Of a stretch of 64,000 nucleotides of DNA, positions 26,830 to 39,319 are shown piece by piece; positions within the stretch are counted from its first letter, which is position 1; the number at the start of each line of letters is the position of its first letter. Under the pieces are notes generated by a model. The model did not search any database. It saw only the letters and a list, made by a program, of their open reading frames with translations, and was not told the origin of the DNA. The stretch comes from Phosphoribacter sp037045045 (GTDB lineage: Bacteria; Actinomycetota; Actinomycetes; Actinomycetales; Dermatophilaceae): positions 1 through 64,000 of the forward strand of contig JBAOHL010000003.1 of assembly GCA_037045045.1 (NCBI GenBank), read 5' to 3'. A program made the position numbers and the translations under genes.

Positions 26830-27894
26830 TCAACCGCCGTCAGGCGCCGTGACGCTGCGCCGAACTCGGCGGACCTTTTTGTCCGAGATCGGGCGTTCGC
26901 CGAGATCCTCCGCGGTCCACTCCGGTGCGCCGGGGGCCGTCGGGGGGCCGGGGTGGTCGGCGGAGTTCCCGCGATGAACCGGTATGCCGCCGGCGTTCGC
27001 GTCGGCATCGACCGAGCCCTTGGCCGGCCGGCGGGTGCGCTTGGGGGTGATGACGCCCGGGGCGAGCCGTCGAGCCGACAGGAGGAACCCGGTGTGCCCG
27101 TGCATGCGGTGCTCCGGGCGGACCGCCAAGCCCTCCAGATGCCAGCCGCGGACGAGTGATTCCCAGGCGCTCGGCTCGGTGAACCCGCCGTGCGCCCGGA
27201 TGGCCTCGGCCAGTCGCGAGAGCTGGGTCGTCGTCGCGACGTAACACACGATGACCCCGCCGGCGACGAGAGCCTCGCCGACCGCATCGAGACATTCCCA
27301 CGGGGCGAGCATGTCCAGCACGACGCGGTCGACGGTCCCGGGCGGCACGTGCTGGGGCAGGGACTCGACGAGGTCGCCGACGACGACCCGCCACGCCGGA
27401 TGGTCCCGACCGAAAAAGGCCCGCGCGTTGCCGCGGGCGATGTCCGCGAAGTCGGCCCGCCGTTCGAACGACACGAGCTCACCGGTGTCGCCGACAGCGC
27501 GAAGCAGGGACATCGACAGGGCCCCCGAACCCACTCCGGCCTCGAGGACCCGGGCGCCGGGGAAGACGTCACCCATGGCGACGATCTGCCCGGCGTCCTT
27601 GGGGTAGACGACGGCGGCTCCGCGCGGCATCGACATGACGTAGTCGGCCAGCAGCGGACGCAGGGCGAGGAACTCCACCCCGCCGGAGTTCGTCACGACC
27701 GACCCGTCCGGCAGCCCGAGGATCCCGTCGTGCGCCAGGCGCCCTTGATGGGTGTGGAACTCCCGACCTGGTTCCAAGATGATGGTGTGCAGCCGGCCCT
27801 TGGAGTCGGTGAGTTGGACCCGGTCACCCACCGTGAACACCCCGCGGCGGGACGCCGCGCCCTGGGGTGCCTCCTGGGGTGCTTGCGCGTCCAT
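26830..27894 (-). CDS. trmI: tRNA (adenine(58)-N1)-methyltransferase TrmI
   Basis: This 354-residue SAM-dependent enzyme methylates A58 in the T-loop of tRNA. An N-terminal beta domain (VFTVGDRVQLTDSKGRLHTI) precedes the Rossmann domain, with VLEAGVGSGALSMSLLRAVG as the SAM-binding loop and VDRVVLDMLAPWECLDAVGE as the catalytic strand. A poorly conserved, charged C-terminal tail (from about 285) extends beyond the usual 280 residues. trmI next to arc is a common actinobacterial arrangement. It starts 55 bp upstream of the arc ATG 26775. Confidence 0.93.
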   Translation of the reverse strand: MDAQAPQEAPQGAASRRGVFTVGDRVQLTDSKGRLHTIILEPGREFHTHQGRLAHDGILGLPDGSVVTNSGGVEFLALRPLLADYVMSMPRGAAVVYPKDAGQIVAMGDVFPGARVLEAGVGSGALSMSLLRAVGDTGELVSFERRADFADIARGNARAFFGRDHPAWRVVVGDLVESLPQHVPPGTVDRVVLDMLAPWECLDAVGEALVAGGVIVCYVATTTQLSRLAEAIRAHGGFTEPSAWESLVRGWHLEGLAVRPEHRMHGHTGFLLSARRLAPGVITPKRTRRPAKGSVDADANAGGIPVHRGNSADHPGPPTAPGAPEWTAEDLGERPISDKKVRRVRRSVTAPDGG

Positions 27895-27969
27895 CGCCGG
27901 TCAGTCTAGGGGCGCCCGCCGCCAGGGCCCTCGGCCGTCCTCGCGTGACCGGTCCGCGTGGGTGCGCCC

Positions 27970-29106
27970 TTATCGGGCAGCGAGCACCCGCTCGAGGTCG
28001 TCCAACGACACCGTGCCGAGCGCCCTGCCAGCGGCGTCGACGACGAAGACGGCCGAGCGCGCGGCGCCGGCGTCGTCTGTCTCGGCGATCGAGCGCACCA
28101 CCGCATCGACCCCGTCGGTGGGCTCCGCCACGACCACCCATCCCGGGGCGCCCGCGACGAGGAACGCCATGGCCGGGACGTCGGCGAGGCGGTCCACGGG
28201 CACCGACCGCATCGCGTCGAGGTCGGCGAAGCCCCGGGCGATGCCGTCCGGCCCGAGCACCACGGCATACTGCGCCCCCGGCGTGGCGGCGAAGCCGGAG
28301 ACGACACTCGCCGCGGAGGCGTGCGCCGGGACGACGACGACCGGACGGAGGACTTGACCGACCTGCACGCCCTCCAGTCCACGGCGGGTCCGGCCGGCCG
28401 CGATCGCCTGACTGGCGCCCACCCAGAGGAACCCGCCGATGAGCCCCACCCACACCATCCCGGTCAGCGAGAGGCCTTCGCCGCGCAGGTACGGGACGAG
28501 GACGAACCAGGCCGCGACGGCGACGGTAACGAGCCGGCCCATCCAGCCGGCGACGACCATTCCGGTCCCCCGGCTGCCGGTGACCGCCCAGACGAGGGAG
28601 TCGACGACGTAGCCGCCGTCCAACGGCAACCCGGGCAGCAGGTTGAACGCGGCGACGAAGACGTTGGTGAACAGCATGGCGCCGACAAGCAGGTCGACCA
28701 CGGGCACGGTCGTCACCTGCACGAGCACCCACGCGAGGCCGGCGACGACGAGGTTGGCCGCCGGCCCGGCCACGGCGACCAGAGCCCCCGTGCCCGGGCG
28801 CACTCGTTCGCTGTCGTAGACGGTGTGCCCGCCCCACAGGTCCGCGACGATCCGGTCCACCCGGGCCCCGACGCGCCGCGCCACCACCGCGTGCCCAGCC
28901 TCGTGGGCGAGCACCGAGAGCAACAGGAGCACCGCGTATGCCGCCGCGACGGCATAGCGGCCCACGGCCGATCCGCGCATCGGGACGGAGGGGCCGAACA
29001 GGACGACGACGCCCACCGCGACGACCGGCCAGCTCCGCCCGAGGTAGATGGGGATGCCACGCACCCGCCCCAATAGCCAGCCGTAGGGGCTGCGGGCGGC
29101 GTTCAT
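27970..29106 (-). CDS. Site-2-protease-like M50 metalloprotease with C-terminal CBS region
   Basis: This 378-residue membrane protease has the zinc motif HEAGH in LSVLAHEAGHAVVARRVGAR. The second motif is NLLPGLPLDGGYVVDSLVWA, giving the third zinc ligand. About five or six hydrophobic segments surround them. The last 120 residues form a CBS pair (VGQVLRPVVVVPAHASAASV). Rip3-like S2P enzymes of this layout cleave membrane anti-sigma factors or similar single-pass proteins. The substrate is not evident from neighbours. It is divergent from metH, with 124 bp between. Confidence 0.88.
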   Translation of the reverse strand: MNAARSPYGWLLGRVRGIPIYLGRSWPVVAVGVVVLFGPSVPMRGSAVGRYAVAAAYAVLLLLSVLAHEAGHAVVARRVGARVDRIVADLWGGHTVYDSERVRPGTGALVAVAGPAANLVVAGLAWVLVQVTTVPVVDLLVGAMLFTNVFVAAFNLLPGLPLDGGYVVDSLVWAVTGSRGTGMVVAGWMGRLVTVAVAAWFVLVPYLRGEGLSLTGMVWVGLIGGFLWVGASQAIAAGRTRRGLEGVQVGQVLRPVVVVPAHASAASVVSGFAATPGAQYAVVLGPDGIARGFADLDAMRSVPVDRLADVPAMAFLVAGAPGWVVVAEPTDGVDAVVRSIAETDDAGAARSAVFVVDAAGRALGTVSLDDLERVLAAR

Positions 29107-29230
29107 GGTCGGACCCTACGGCACGATCCGCGGAGCGAGCTCGCCGCCGAGCGGGCCTCGCCCGTCCACCCCGCGACGAGCGACCCGGCATACTGGACCT
29201 TCCGCCGTCAGCGACCCGAAGGACTCCCCC

Positions 29231-33025
<3,795 letters not shown>

Positions 33026-33106
33026 CCCGCGCCGGTATGCCGCGCGGGCTCCGCGGCCTGGGGACGGCTCGCGCCCGCTGTCGGGGCGACGGCATACAGT
33101 CGGCGC

Positions 33107-33952
33107 ATGGTCGCTGCCTTGTCGCCGAGCCGAGCCTCGGACTTCAAGCAGTGCCCCCTGCTCTACCGCTTCCGCGTCATCGACCGGCTGCCCACGACGC
33201 CGAGCCCGGCGGCGGCGCGCGGCACGCTCGTGCACGCCGTCCTGGAGCGAGTGTTCGACCTACCCGCCCACGAGCGAACCCCCGAGGCGGCCGCCGCGCT
33301 CGTGGCGCCCGCCTGGGCGCGCCTCGTCGAGGCCGAGCCGGAGCTCGCCGGGCTGCTCGACGCCGACGACGACGGCGCCGCCGACGCGTGGTACGCGCAG
33401 GCGGCCGCGCTCGTGCAGCGCTGGTTCACCCTCGAGGACCCGACCCGGCTCGAGCCGGCCGAGCGGGAACTGTACGTCGAGGCCGAGGTCGACGGGCTGA
33501 CCCTTCGTGGATACGTCGACCGGCTCGACGTCGCCGCGGACGGGGCGCTGCGGGTCGTCGACTACAAGACCGGGCGCTCCCCGAGCGAGTTGTTCGAGCG
33601 GGCCAGCCTCTTCCAGATGAAGTTCTACGCGCTGGTCCTCTGGCGTCGCCGCGGCGTGCTCCCCCGGATGCTCCAGCTGGTCTACCTCGGCAACGGCGAA
33701 CTCGTGTGCTACCAACCGGACGAGGCCGACCTGCTGGCGGCAGAGCGCAACATCAAGGCCCTCTGGGCGGCCATCGAGCGGGCCGCCCTGACCGACGACT
33801 GGCGTCCGCGCACCTCGCGGTTGTGCGACTGGTGCGACCACCGGGCCCTGTGTCCCGCGTGGGGCGGCACGCCGCCGCCACTGCCGCCCGATGCCCGCTC
33901 GCGGGCCCTGGACCCGGCGGTGGCCGGGGCCGCCGAACCCGCCGACGACTGA
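33107..33952 (+). CDS. RecB-family PD-(D/E)XK nuclease with a Fe-S-type cysteine set
   Basis: This 281-residue protein has the RecB/Cas4 core: ARGTLVHAVLERVF (His43), GYVDRLDVAADGALRVVDYK (Asp138, Asp152, Lys154 in the DYK motif) and FQMKFYALVLWRRR (QxxxY-like). Four cysteines, C16 (SDFKQCPLLYRFR), C240, C243 and C249 (LCDWCDHRALCPAW), follow the 1+3 pattern that holds a 4Fe-4S cluster in AddB and Cas4. It should be an exonuclease, perhaps in DNA repair. No CRISPR array or helicase partner is nearby. This is a common stand-alone actinobacterial gene. Confidence 0.85.
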   Translation: MVAALSPSRASDFKQCPLLYRFRVIDRLPTTPSPAAARGTLVHAVLERVFDLPAHERTPEAAAALVAPAWARLVEAEPELAGLLDADDDGAADAWYAQAAALVQRWFTLEDPTRLEPAERELYVEAEVDGLTLRGYVDRLDVAADGALRVVDYKTGRSPSELFERASLFQMKFYALVLWRRRGVLPRMLQLVYLGNGELVCYQPDEADLLAAERNIKALWAAIERAALTDDWRPRTSRLCDWCDHRALCPAWGGTPPPLPPDARSRALDPAVAGAAEPADD

Positions 33953-33986
33953 TCGCGCACTCGCCGGCGAGTCACCGGCGTGCGCC

Positions 33987-34066
33987 GGTTCCACACCGGC
34001 GCCCGGCTGGTTCCACACCGGCGCCCGGCTGGTTCCACACCGGCGCCCGGCTGGTTCCACACCGCC
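33987..34066. repeat. 22-bp tandem repeat, about 3.6 copies
   Basis: GGTTCCACACCGGCGCCCGG plus CT starts at 33987, 34009 and 34031, with a partial copy at 34053. The full copies are identical. It lies between the convergent RecB-like and HAD genes. The core contains GGCGCC, and the unit could form weak hairpins. It probably arose by recent slippage and may act in termination of either gene. Confidence 0.85.
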
Positions 34067-34104
34067 TGGCCGACGATGTGGCTCGCGGATGTCTCCCCCG
34101 GGAG

Positions 34105-34806
34105 TCAACCGCGTGTGGTGAGAGCCGCGCGCGCGGAGTCGGTCAGCGGCAGGAGGTCGTGGGCCCGGACGCCGACGAGCGTGCTCACTTGGACGGCCCC
34201 GGGTAACGGCGGCACGGGTTTGACGTGCGGCACGACGACCGTCGGCATGCCGGCGGCGAGCGCGGACGCGGCCCCGGTGTCGGAGTCCTCGATCGCCACG
34301 CAATCCGCCGGAGCACACCCGAGAAGGCGCGCCGCGGTCGCATACGGCTCGGGGTGCGGTTTGCCGTGCGTTACCTCGTCGCCGGTGACGACCACGGCCA
34401 GCGCCCCCGCGGGCAGGGCGGCTTCCAGCATGTCGGTCAACACGCGGTAGGTCATCGTCACGGCGCCGCAGGGCACCCCCAGCTCGCGCAGCTCCCCGAG
34501 CAACTCGACGGCGCCAGGTCGCCACGGCAGCGCCTGCTGCATCCGTCGACCGACCCCCGCGACGAGTCGGTCGACGATGTCCACGGCAGCCACTGGAGTG
34601 GGCACCAGCCCGGCCATGTACTCCCCCGAGGCCAGCAGCGGCTGGCCGACCAACGCCATGGCGTCCTCGTGCGTCCAGCGTCCCCCGAGGGCCTCGACGA
34701 CGGCATACTCCTCGGCGATCCAGTACGGCTCGGTGTCCAGCAGCGTGCCGTCGACGTCCCACAGGACGGCCGCGGGCAGCGCCGCAGTGGACCGGCCGGT
34801 GCTCAC
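34105..34806 (-). CDS. HAD-superfamily hydrolase, beta-phosphoglucomutase-like
   Basis: The protein has 233 residues. Motif I is AVLWDVDGTLLDTEPYWIAE, motif II is in VPCGAVTMTYRVL, motif III (Lys) is in GDEVTHGKPHPEPY, and motif IV is CVAIEDSDTGAASALAAGMP. The helical cap between motifs I and II is of subfamily IA. It should be a phosphatase or phosphomutase of a small phosphorylated metabolite; which one cannot be told. It is divergent from the PAC2 gene. This gene next to PAC2 and mshC is a frequent actinobacterial neighbourhood. Confidence 0.87.
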   Translation of the reverse strand: MSTGRSTAALPAAVLWDVDGTLLDTEPYWIAEEYAVVEALGGRWTHEDAMALVGQPLLASGEYMAGLVPTPVAAVDIVDRLVAGVGRRMQQALPWRPGAVELLGELRELGVPCGAVTMTYRVLTDMLEAALPAGALAVVVTGDEVTHGKPHPEPYATAARLLGCAPADCVAIEDSDTGAASALAAGMPTVVVPHVKPVPPLPGAVQVSTLVGVRAHDLLPLTDSARAALTTRG

Positions 34807-34944
34807 GGGGCCGCCTCTCGTCGCAGGGGTTTCGCAGGCCCGGTCACTCTATGGCGCGGCGCGCCCCGAGGACGAAACGCCGACCGCGCGGCATACCGGC
34901 ATAGGCTGTCCGGCGACCGCAGCACGCTCGAGGAGGTGAGCCCG

Positions 34945-35796
34945 ATGCGCGAACTCGCGGCGATCCCGCCGCTGCGGGAGGCGATCCTGCTCGCGGCCTT
35001 CGAGGGTTGGAACGACGCCGGCGAGGCGGCCACGGCAGCCGTCGAGCACCTCGCCGGCGTCTGGGATGCCCGTCCGGTGGCCGAACTCGACCCCGAGGAC
35101 TACTACGACTTCCAGGTCAATCGACCGCGCGCGGTGCTCGTCGACGGCCGCCGCGAGGTCCGCTGGCCCACGACGCGCCTGCTGCTCGCGGCGAACCCGC
35201 CAGGAGGGCACGACGTCCTGCTGCTGCAGGGCATCGAGCCCTCGACGCGGTGGCGCTCGTTCGCCGACGAGCTCCTCGCGTTCGGGCAGGCGGTCGGCGT
35301 CCGGACCGTCGTGACTCTCGGGGCCCTGCTTGCCGACGTCCCGCATACTCGCCCGGTCCCGGTGACCACGACATCCGACGATCCGGCGACCCGGGCGAGG
35401 TATGCCGTGGAGTCCAGTCACTACGAAGGACCGACCGGCATCGTCGGGGTGCTCACCGACGCCGCTACCCGCTCCGGCCTCGCGACGCTCTCGTGCTGGG
35501 CCGCCGTGCCGCACTATGCCGGTGGGCCTCCCTCACCGAAGGCCACCCTGGCCCTGGTGGGACGGCTCGAGCAGCTCTTCGACGTGGCCATCCCAGTGGG
35601 CGACCTCACCGACTCGGCCCGGTCGTGGGAGCGCGGGGTCGACGAGTTGGCCGAGTCCGACGACGAGGTCGCCGAGTACGTCCAGTCCCTCGAGGAGGCC
35701 ACGGACACCGCCGACCTGCCCGAGGCGAGCGGTGACGCCATCGCCCTGGAGTTCGAACGGTACCTGCGTCGACGCGGCGAGGAGCCGCCCAGGTAG
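34945..35796 (+). CDS. PAC2-family (proteasome assembly chaperone 2-like) protein
   Basis: This 283-residue protein has the PAC2 fold signature: ILLAAFEGWNDAGEAATAAV, LLLQGIEPSTRWRSFADELL and VTLGALLADVPHTRPVPVT. The C-terminus is acidic and helical. RBS GAGGAGGTGAG precedes ATG 34945. In eukaryotes PAC2 helps assemble the 20S alpha ring. In actinobacteria the role is unproven, and the gene is 18 kb from the proteasome subunits here. I would not infer chaperone function from fold alone. Confidence 0.88.
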   Translation: MRELAAIPPLREAILLAAFEGWNDAGEAATAAVEHLAGVWDARPVAELDPEDYYDFQVNRPRAVLVDGRREVRWPTTRLLLAANPPGGHDVLLLQGIEPSTRWRSFADELLAFGQAVGVRTVVTLGALLADVPHTRPVPVTTTSDDPATRARYAVESSHYEGPTGIVGVLTDAATRSGLATLSCWAAVPHYAGGPPSPKATLALVGRLEQLFDVAIPVGDLTDSARSWERGVDELAESDDEVAEYVQSLEEATDTADLPEASGDAIALEFERYLRRRGEEPPR

Positions 35797-35875
35797 CGGT
35801 GGGGCCCGAGCCGGGGATGCCCCGTATGCACGGCGGGTTCAGAGCGGCGGAGTGCCTAGACCCGCGCCGCCCGGC

Positions 35876-37129
35876 TCAGACCCGAACGCCGAGCAGGGCG
35901 TCGATCACCCGGGCCAACACTCCAGGAGCGCCGGCGCGGTCGACGCCGCGGTCCTCGTTGAGGCCCACGTAGGCCCAGTGGTCGACGGCGGCGAGCGCGG
36001 TCGGGGTGTCGAGGTCGTCGGCGAGCGCCGCCCGGATGTCCGCGACGGTCGAGTCGGGGTCGGCTCCGCCCGGCATGGACAGGGCGGCACGCCACGTCGC
36101 CAGCCGCCGCTGGGCAGCGTCGAGGTCGCCGTCCGTCCACTCCCAGGGCGCGCGGTAGTGGTGCGCCAGCAGGCCCAGACGGATGGCCATCGGGTCGACG
36201 CCGGAGTCGCGAAGAGTCGACACGAGCACGAGATTCCCCTTGGACTTGCTCATCTTCTCGCCGTCGAGACCGACCATGGCCTGGTGGACGAACACCTCGG
36301 CGAAGGGCCGCGACCCGGTGAGGGCACAGCCCTGGACGGCGCTCATCTCATGGTGTGGGAAGACGAGGTCGGTGCCCCCGCCCTGGATCGTGAACGGCAT
36401 CCCGAGGTACTCCACGGCCAGGGCCGTGCACTCGATGTGCCACCCCGGTCGGCCCCGGCCCAGCGCTGCCCCGGCCCAGGCGGGCTCGCCCGGCCGCTCG
36501 GCACGCCAGAGCAATGGATCGAGCGGGTCGTGCTTCCCCGGGCGCTGCGGGTCCCCACCGCGCTCGGCGAACAGGGCGAGCATCTGCTCGCGATCCAACC
36601 CGGACACGGCACCGAAGCCCGGCCGCTGGGCGATGTCGAGGTAGACGTCCGCACCCTCGGCATCCCCGGCCGCGAGGCGGTATGCCGTGCCGCCGGCGAC
36701 CAGCCGTTCGACCGCCGCGACGATCAGCCCGATGCTCTCGGTGACCCCGAGATAGTGGTCCGGGGGGATGACCCCCAGCGCGGTCATGTCCTCTCGGAAC
36801 AGGGCGGTCTCCCGAGCCGCGAGATGGGTCCAGTCCACGCCGTCGGCCATGGCCCGGGCCAACAGCGGGTCGTCGACATCGGTGACGTTCTGCACGTAGC
36901 GCACGACATGGCCGCCGTCGCGTAACACCCGCTGAAGCACGTCGAAAGTGACGTAGGTGGCCGCATGGCCCATGTGGGTCGCGTCGTAGGGCGTGATGCC
37001 ACAGACGTACATCGTCGCCACCGGCCCCGGCTCCAGAAGGCGGACCAGTCCGCTCGCGGTGTCGTGGATGTGCAGGGGCATTCCCTGGCCGGGGACCGCG
37101 GGCAGGAACGGGGCAGGCCAGGAAATCAC
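35876..37129 (-). CDS. mshC: L-cysteine:1D-myo-inositol 2-amino-2-deoxy-alpha-D-glucopyranoside ligase
   Basis: This 417-residue class-I cysteinyl-tRNA synthetase paralogue makes the Cys-GlcN-Ins intermediate of mycothiol. It has the zinc Cys and HIGH-like motif in MYVCGITPYDATHMGHAATY, RPGWHIECTALAVEYLGMPF, and the KMSKS loop in DGEKMSKSKGNLVLV. It lacks the tRNA-binding C-terminal domain, as expected for MshC. It is the last gene of a four-gene operon after SCO1664 (50-bp gap). Its presence shows that mycothiol is the thiol buffer of this organism. Confidence 0.95.
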   Translation of the reverse strand: MISWPAPFLPAVPGQGMPLHIHDTASGLVRLLEPGPVATMYVCGITPYDATHMGHAATYVTFDVLQRVLRDGGHVVRYVQNVTDVDDPLLARAMADGVDWTHLAARETALFREDMTALGVIPPDHYLGVTESIGLIVAAVERLVAGGTAYRLAAGDAEGADVYLDIAQRPGFGAVSGLDREQMLALFAERGGDPQRPGKHDPLDPLLWRAERPGEPAWAGAALGRGRPGWHIECTALAVEYLGMPFTIQGGGTDLVFPHHEMSAVQGCALTGSRPFAEVFVHQAMVGLDGEKMSKSKGNLVLVSTLRDSGVDPMAIRLGLLAHHYRAPWEWTDGDLDAAQRRLATWRAALSMPGGADPDSTVADIRAALADDLDTPTALAAVDHWAYVGLNEDRGVDRAGAPGVLARVIDALLGVRV

Positions 37130-37179
37130 CGGGCGAGCCTAGCCGGTCGGTCCGACCTCGCCATGCCGACCGGAGCGGC

Positions 37180-38022
37180 TTACAGTGCCGGCCACGGGAT
37201 GGATGGCCAGCCTCGGCCCGGGAGCGGGTGGACCGCGTCGCGCACCAGCCGTCGGGTCCGCCCGAGCAGGGCCTGCACGTCCCGACGGGGCAGCAACTGC
37301 TCCAGTGCACGGCGCAACGTCGTCTCCTCGTCGCCGAGTTGGGACGCCAGCCGATCGAGGCGCACGAGGTCCTCCTCGCGCAAGGACTGCCCCGCCCAGC
37401 CCCAAAGGACGGTCCGCAGCTTCGGCTCCTCGTGCAGGGTCAACCCGTGGTCGAAGCCCCACAGCACTCCCGCCGAGTCGCGGACGAGGTGCGAACCCTT
37501 GCGGTCGGAGTTGTTGAGGACGGCGTCGAGGACCGCGACCCCCCGCACGTCGGCGGCGTCTTCGTGGACGACGGTAACCGCCCGCCCGCCGCCGAGCTCG
37601 CCGTCGATGACCGCGAGCCAGCCTGGCGGAACCTGTCCCACCGGGACGACGCGCACGACCGGGGTGAGATCGTCCGGGCCATCCGCGAACGGGTCTCCCA
37701 CCCACTCCTGCAGCGATCCGGTCCCGTAGGGCCCCTCGCGCAGCACCGTGGGGGGCACGACGCCGTAGCCGAGGGCGGTGGCGAGCAACCACGAGGCGAC
37801 CTCCCGGCCGGCCAGCGTGCCGTCGGGGAAGTCCCACAGCGGCCGTTCGCCCCGGACCGGCTTGTAGATGGCGCGACGGATCTGGCGGGTGCCGCGGCCG
37901 GCGACCTCGACGAGCAGCGCGACGTTCGAGGCGTCGGCGATCCGGCCCTGCACGTCGATGGTCCCGTGCTCCAACAGATCGAGGACCTCGGCGACGTCGG
38001 ACTCGGTCCGTGGACCGTCCAC
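37180..38022 (-). CDS. SCO1664-family protein (PI3/4-kinase-like fold)
   Basis: This 280-residue protein belongs to a conserved actinobacterial family always found near mshC. Kinase-like features are VRRAIYKPVRGERPL-type Lys strand (here RRAIYKPVRGERPLWDFPDG), the catalytic-loop-like VAVLDAVLNNSDRKGSHLV and the metal-loop-like VLWGFDHGLTLHEEPKLRTV. Substrate and biochemical activity are unknown. It starts 3 bp after the DUF3090 stop and so is co-translated with it. Confidence 0.9.
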   Translation of the reverse strand: MDGPRTESDVAEVLDLLEHGTIDVQGRIADASNVALLVEVAGRGTRQIRRAIYKPVRGERPLWDFPDGTLAGREVASWLLATALGYGVVPPTVLREGPYGTGSLQEWVGDPFADGPDDLTPVVRVVPVGQVPPGWLAVIDGELGGGRAVTVVHEDAADVRGVAVLDAVLNNSDRKGSHLVRDSAGVLWGFDHGLTLHEEPKLRTVLWGWAGQSLREEDLVRLDRLASQLGDEETTLRRALEQLLPRRDVQALLGRTRRLVRDAVHPLPGRGWPSIPWPAL

Positions 38023-38025
38023 CGG

Positions 38026-38526
38026 CTATCGCCGGTAGCCGTTGGATCGCGGGCACACGTGCCCGCTCGGGTCCAGCGGACCCCCGCAGAACGGGCAGGG
38101 GGGCCGGCCGGCCCCGACAAGTGCCTTGGTCCGGCGAGCGAAGCCCCGTGCTTGCGCAGGCGAAAGGACGAGGCGTACGGCGTCGGTGCCCGACGCCTCA
38201 CCCGACTCGTCCTCGTGCTCGGCGGTGAGCACGACCACGCTGCGCGTGGGATCCCACCCGAGAGACAGGGAGGTGACCCGGAACTCGTCGTCGATGGGCG
38301 TCTCCAGTGGGGCCTCGTCGGCCGGGACCGGCACCGCCAGGTCGGGGTCGTGCTCGTCGAGCAGGTCGTCGAGCCGATCGGCCAGGACCGCGAGCTGTTC
38401 CTTCTCGCACGAGACCGTGACGAGCCTGCGACCGTCTCGGGCTTGCAGGAAGAAGGTCCGCCCTCCGGGAGGACCGACCGTGCCCGCGACGAAGCGCTCG
38501 GGACGCTCGAACTCGAAGACCGGCAT
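38026..38526 (-). CDS. DUF3090 family protein
   Basis: This 166-residue actinobacterial protein starts MPVFEFERPERFVAGTVGPP, with RTFFLQARDGRRLVTVSCEK next. The C-terminus has a compact Cys cluster, CPFCGGPLDPSGHVCPRSNG, that probably binds one metal. The ATG at 38526 lies 10 bp after the phosphatase stop. An in-frame extension to 38835 runs into the upstream gene and is not used. The function is unknown. The fixed order PGM-DUF3090-SCO1664-mshC suggests a shared process. Confidence 0.9.
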   Translation of the reverse strand: MPVFEFERPERFVAGTVGPPGGRTFFLQARDGRRLVTVSCEKEQLAVLADRLDDLLDEHDPDLAVPVPADEAPLETPIDDEFRVTSLSLGWDPTRSVVVLTAEHEDESGEASGTDAVRLVLSPAQARGFARRTKALVGAGRPPCPFCGGPLDPSGHVCPRSNGYRR

Positions 38527-38536
38527 ACCTCCGACC

Positions 38537-39259
38537 CTAACTCGCCGCCGACGCAGCTCCTGCTCCCCCACCGACATCGGCGTCGCCGGCGGCGCTCGGG
38601 GCAACGGCCAAGCCGCGCAGGTCGCCGCCCACGTCGTTGACGCGCAGCACGGCGGGCCGGCGCAGGCCGTACCGCACGACGGACACCGAGCCAGGGTCCA
38701 CGGTGAGGCGCTGGAACTGGTCGAGATGCAGGCCCATCGCGTCAGCGAGCAACGCCTTGACGACGTCGCCGTGCGTGATGGCGATCCAGGCGGCCCCCGC
38801 CCCCTCTCGGGCCTCGGTGGCGGCGTCGATCTCACGCACCGCCTCGACGGCCCGCGCCGACATCGCCGCGAGCGACTCTCCGGGGTAGTCGGCCCCGTCG
38901 GGGAAGGTCGCAGCGGCGGGCTGATCCTGGACGGTCCGCCACAACGGTTCGGAGGCGAGCTCGGACAGGCGACGGCCGGTCCACGCCCCGTAACGACACT
39001 CGGCCAGCCGCTCGTCCTGCTCGACGGGGAGACCCGGGCCTGCCTGGGCGAGCACCAGCGCGGCGGTCTCCAGGCAGCGCGGCAAGGGGGAGCTCACCGC
39101 GCGGCATACCGCAATGCCCGCCGCACCGATCCGCTCCCCGAGTCCGCTCGCCTGGGCTCGACCTATGTCGTCGAGGTCGATTCCCGGGCCCCAACCGGCT
39201 AGCAGTCCGGCGGCGTTGGCCGTGGTGCGCCCGTGGCGCACGAGCAAGACGGTGGGCAC
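38537..39259 (-). CDS. Histidine phosphatase, MSMEG_4193-type phosphoglycerate mutase family
   Basis: This 240-residue protein has the catalytic RHG in PTVLLVRHGRTTANAAGLLA and the second His in WIAITHGDVVKALLADAMG. The acid residue region is CRYGAWTGRRLSEL. The length and neighbours match the MSMEG_4193 subfamily conserved before DUF3090. A Gly/Ala-rich tail ends it. It probably acts as a phosphatase on an unknown small molecule and not as a glycolytic mutase. It starts the mshC operon. Confidence 0.92.
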   Translation of the reverse strand: MPTVLLVRHGRTTANAAGLLAGWGPGIDLDDIGRAQASGLGERIGAAGIAVCRAVSSPLPRCLETAALVLAQAGPGLPVEQDERLAECRYGAWTGRRLSELASEPLWRTVQDQPAAATFPDGADYPGESLAAMSARAVEAVREIDAATEAREGAGAAWIAITHGDVVKALLADAMGLHLDQFQRLTVDPGSVSVVRYGLRRPAVLRVNDVGGDLRGLAVAPSAAGDADVGGGAGAASAAS

Positions 39260-39319
39260 GGCGCCACCCTAGGGGGTGTCGCGCTGGCCCACGAGGCGCA
39301 CCGCCGTGAGAATGTGCCC

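Noticed and set aside
29107..29230. Cobalamin riboswitch upstream of metH
   Set aside because: The gap is only 124 bp and shared with a divergent gene, and I see no B12-box-like sequence.
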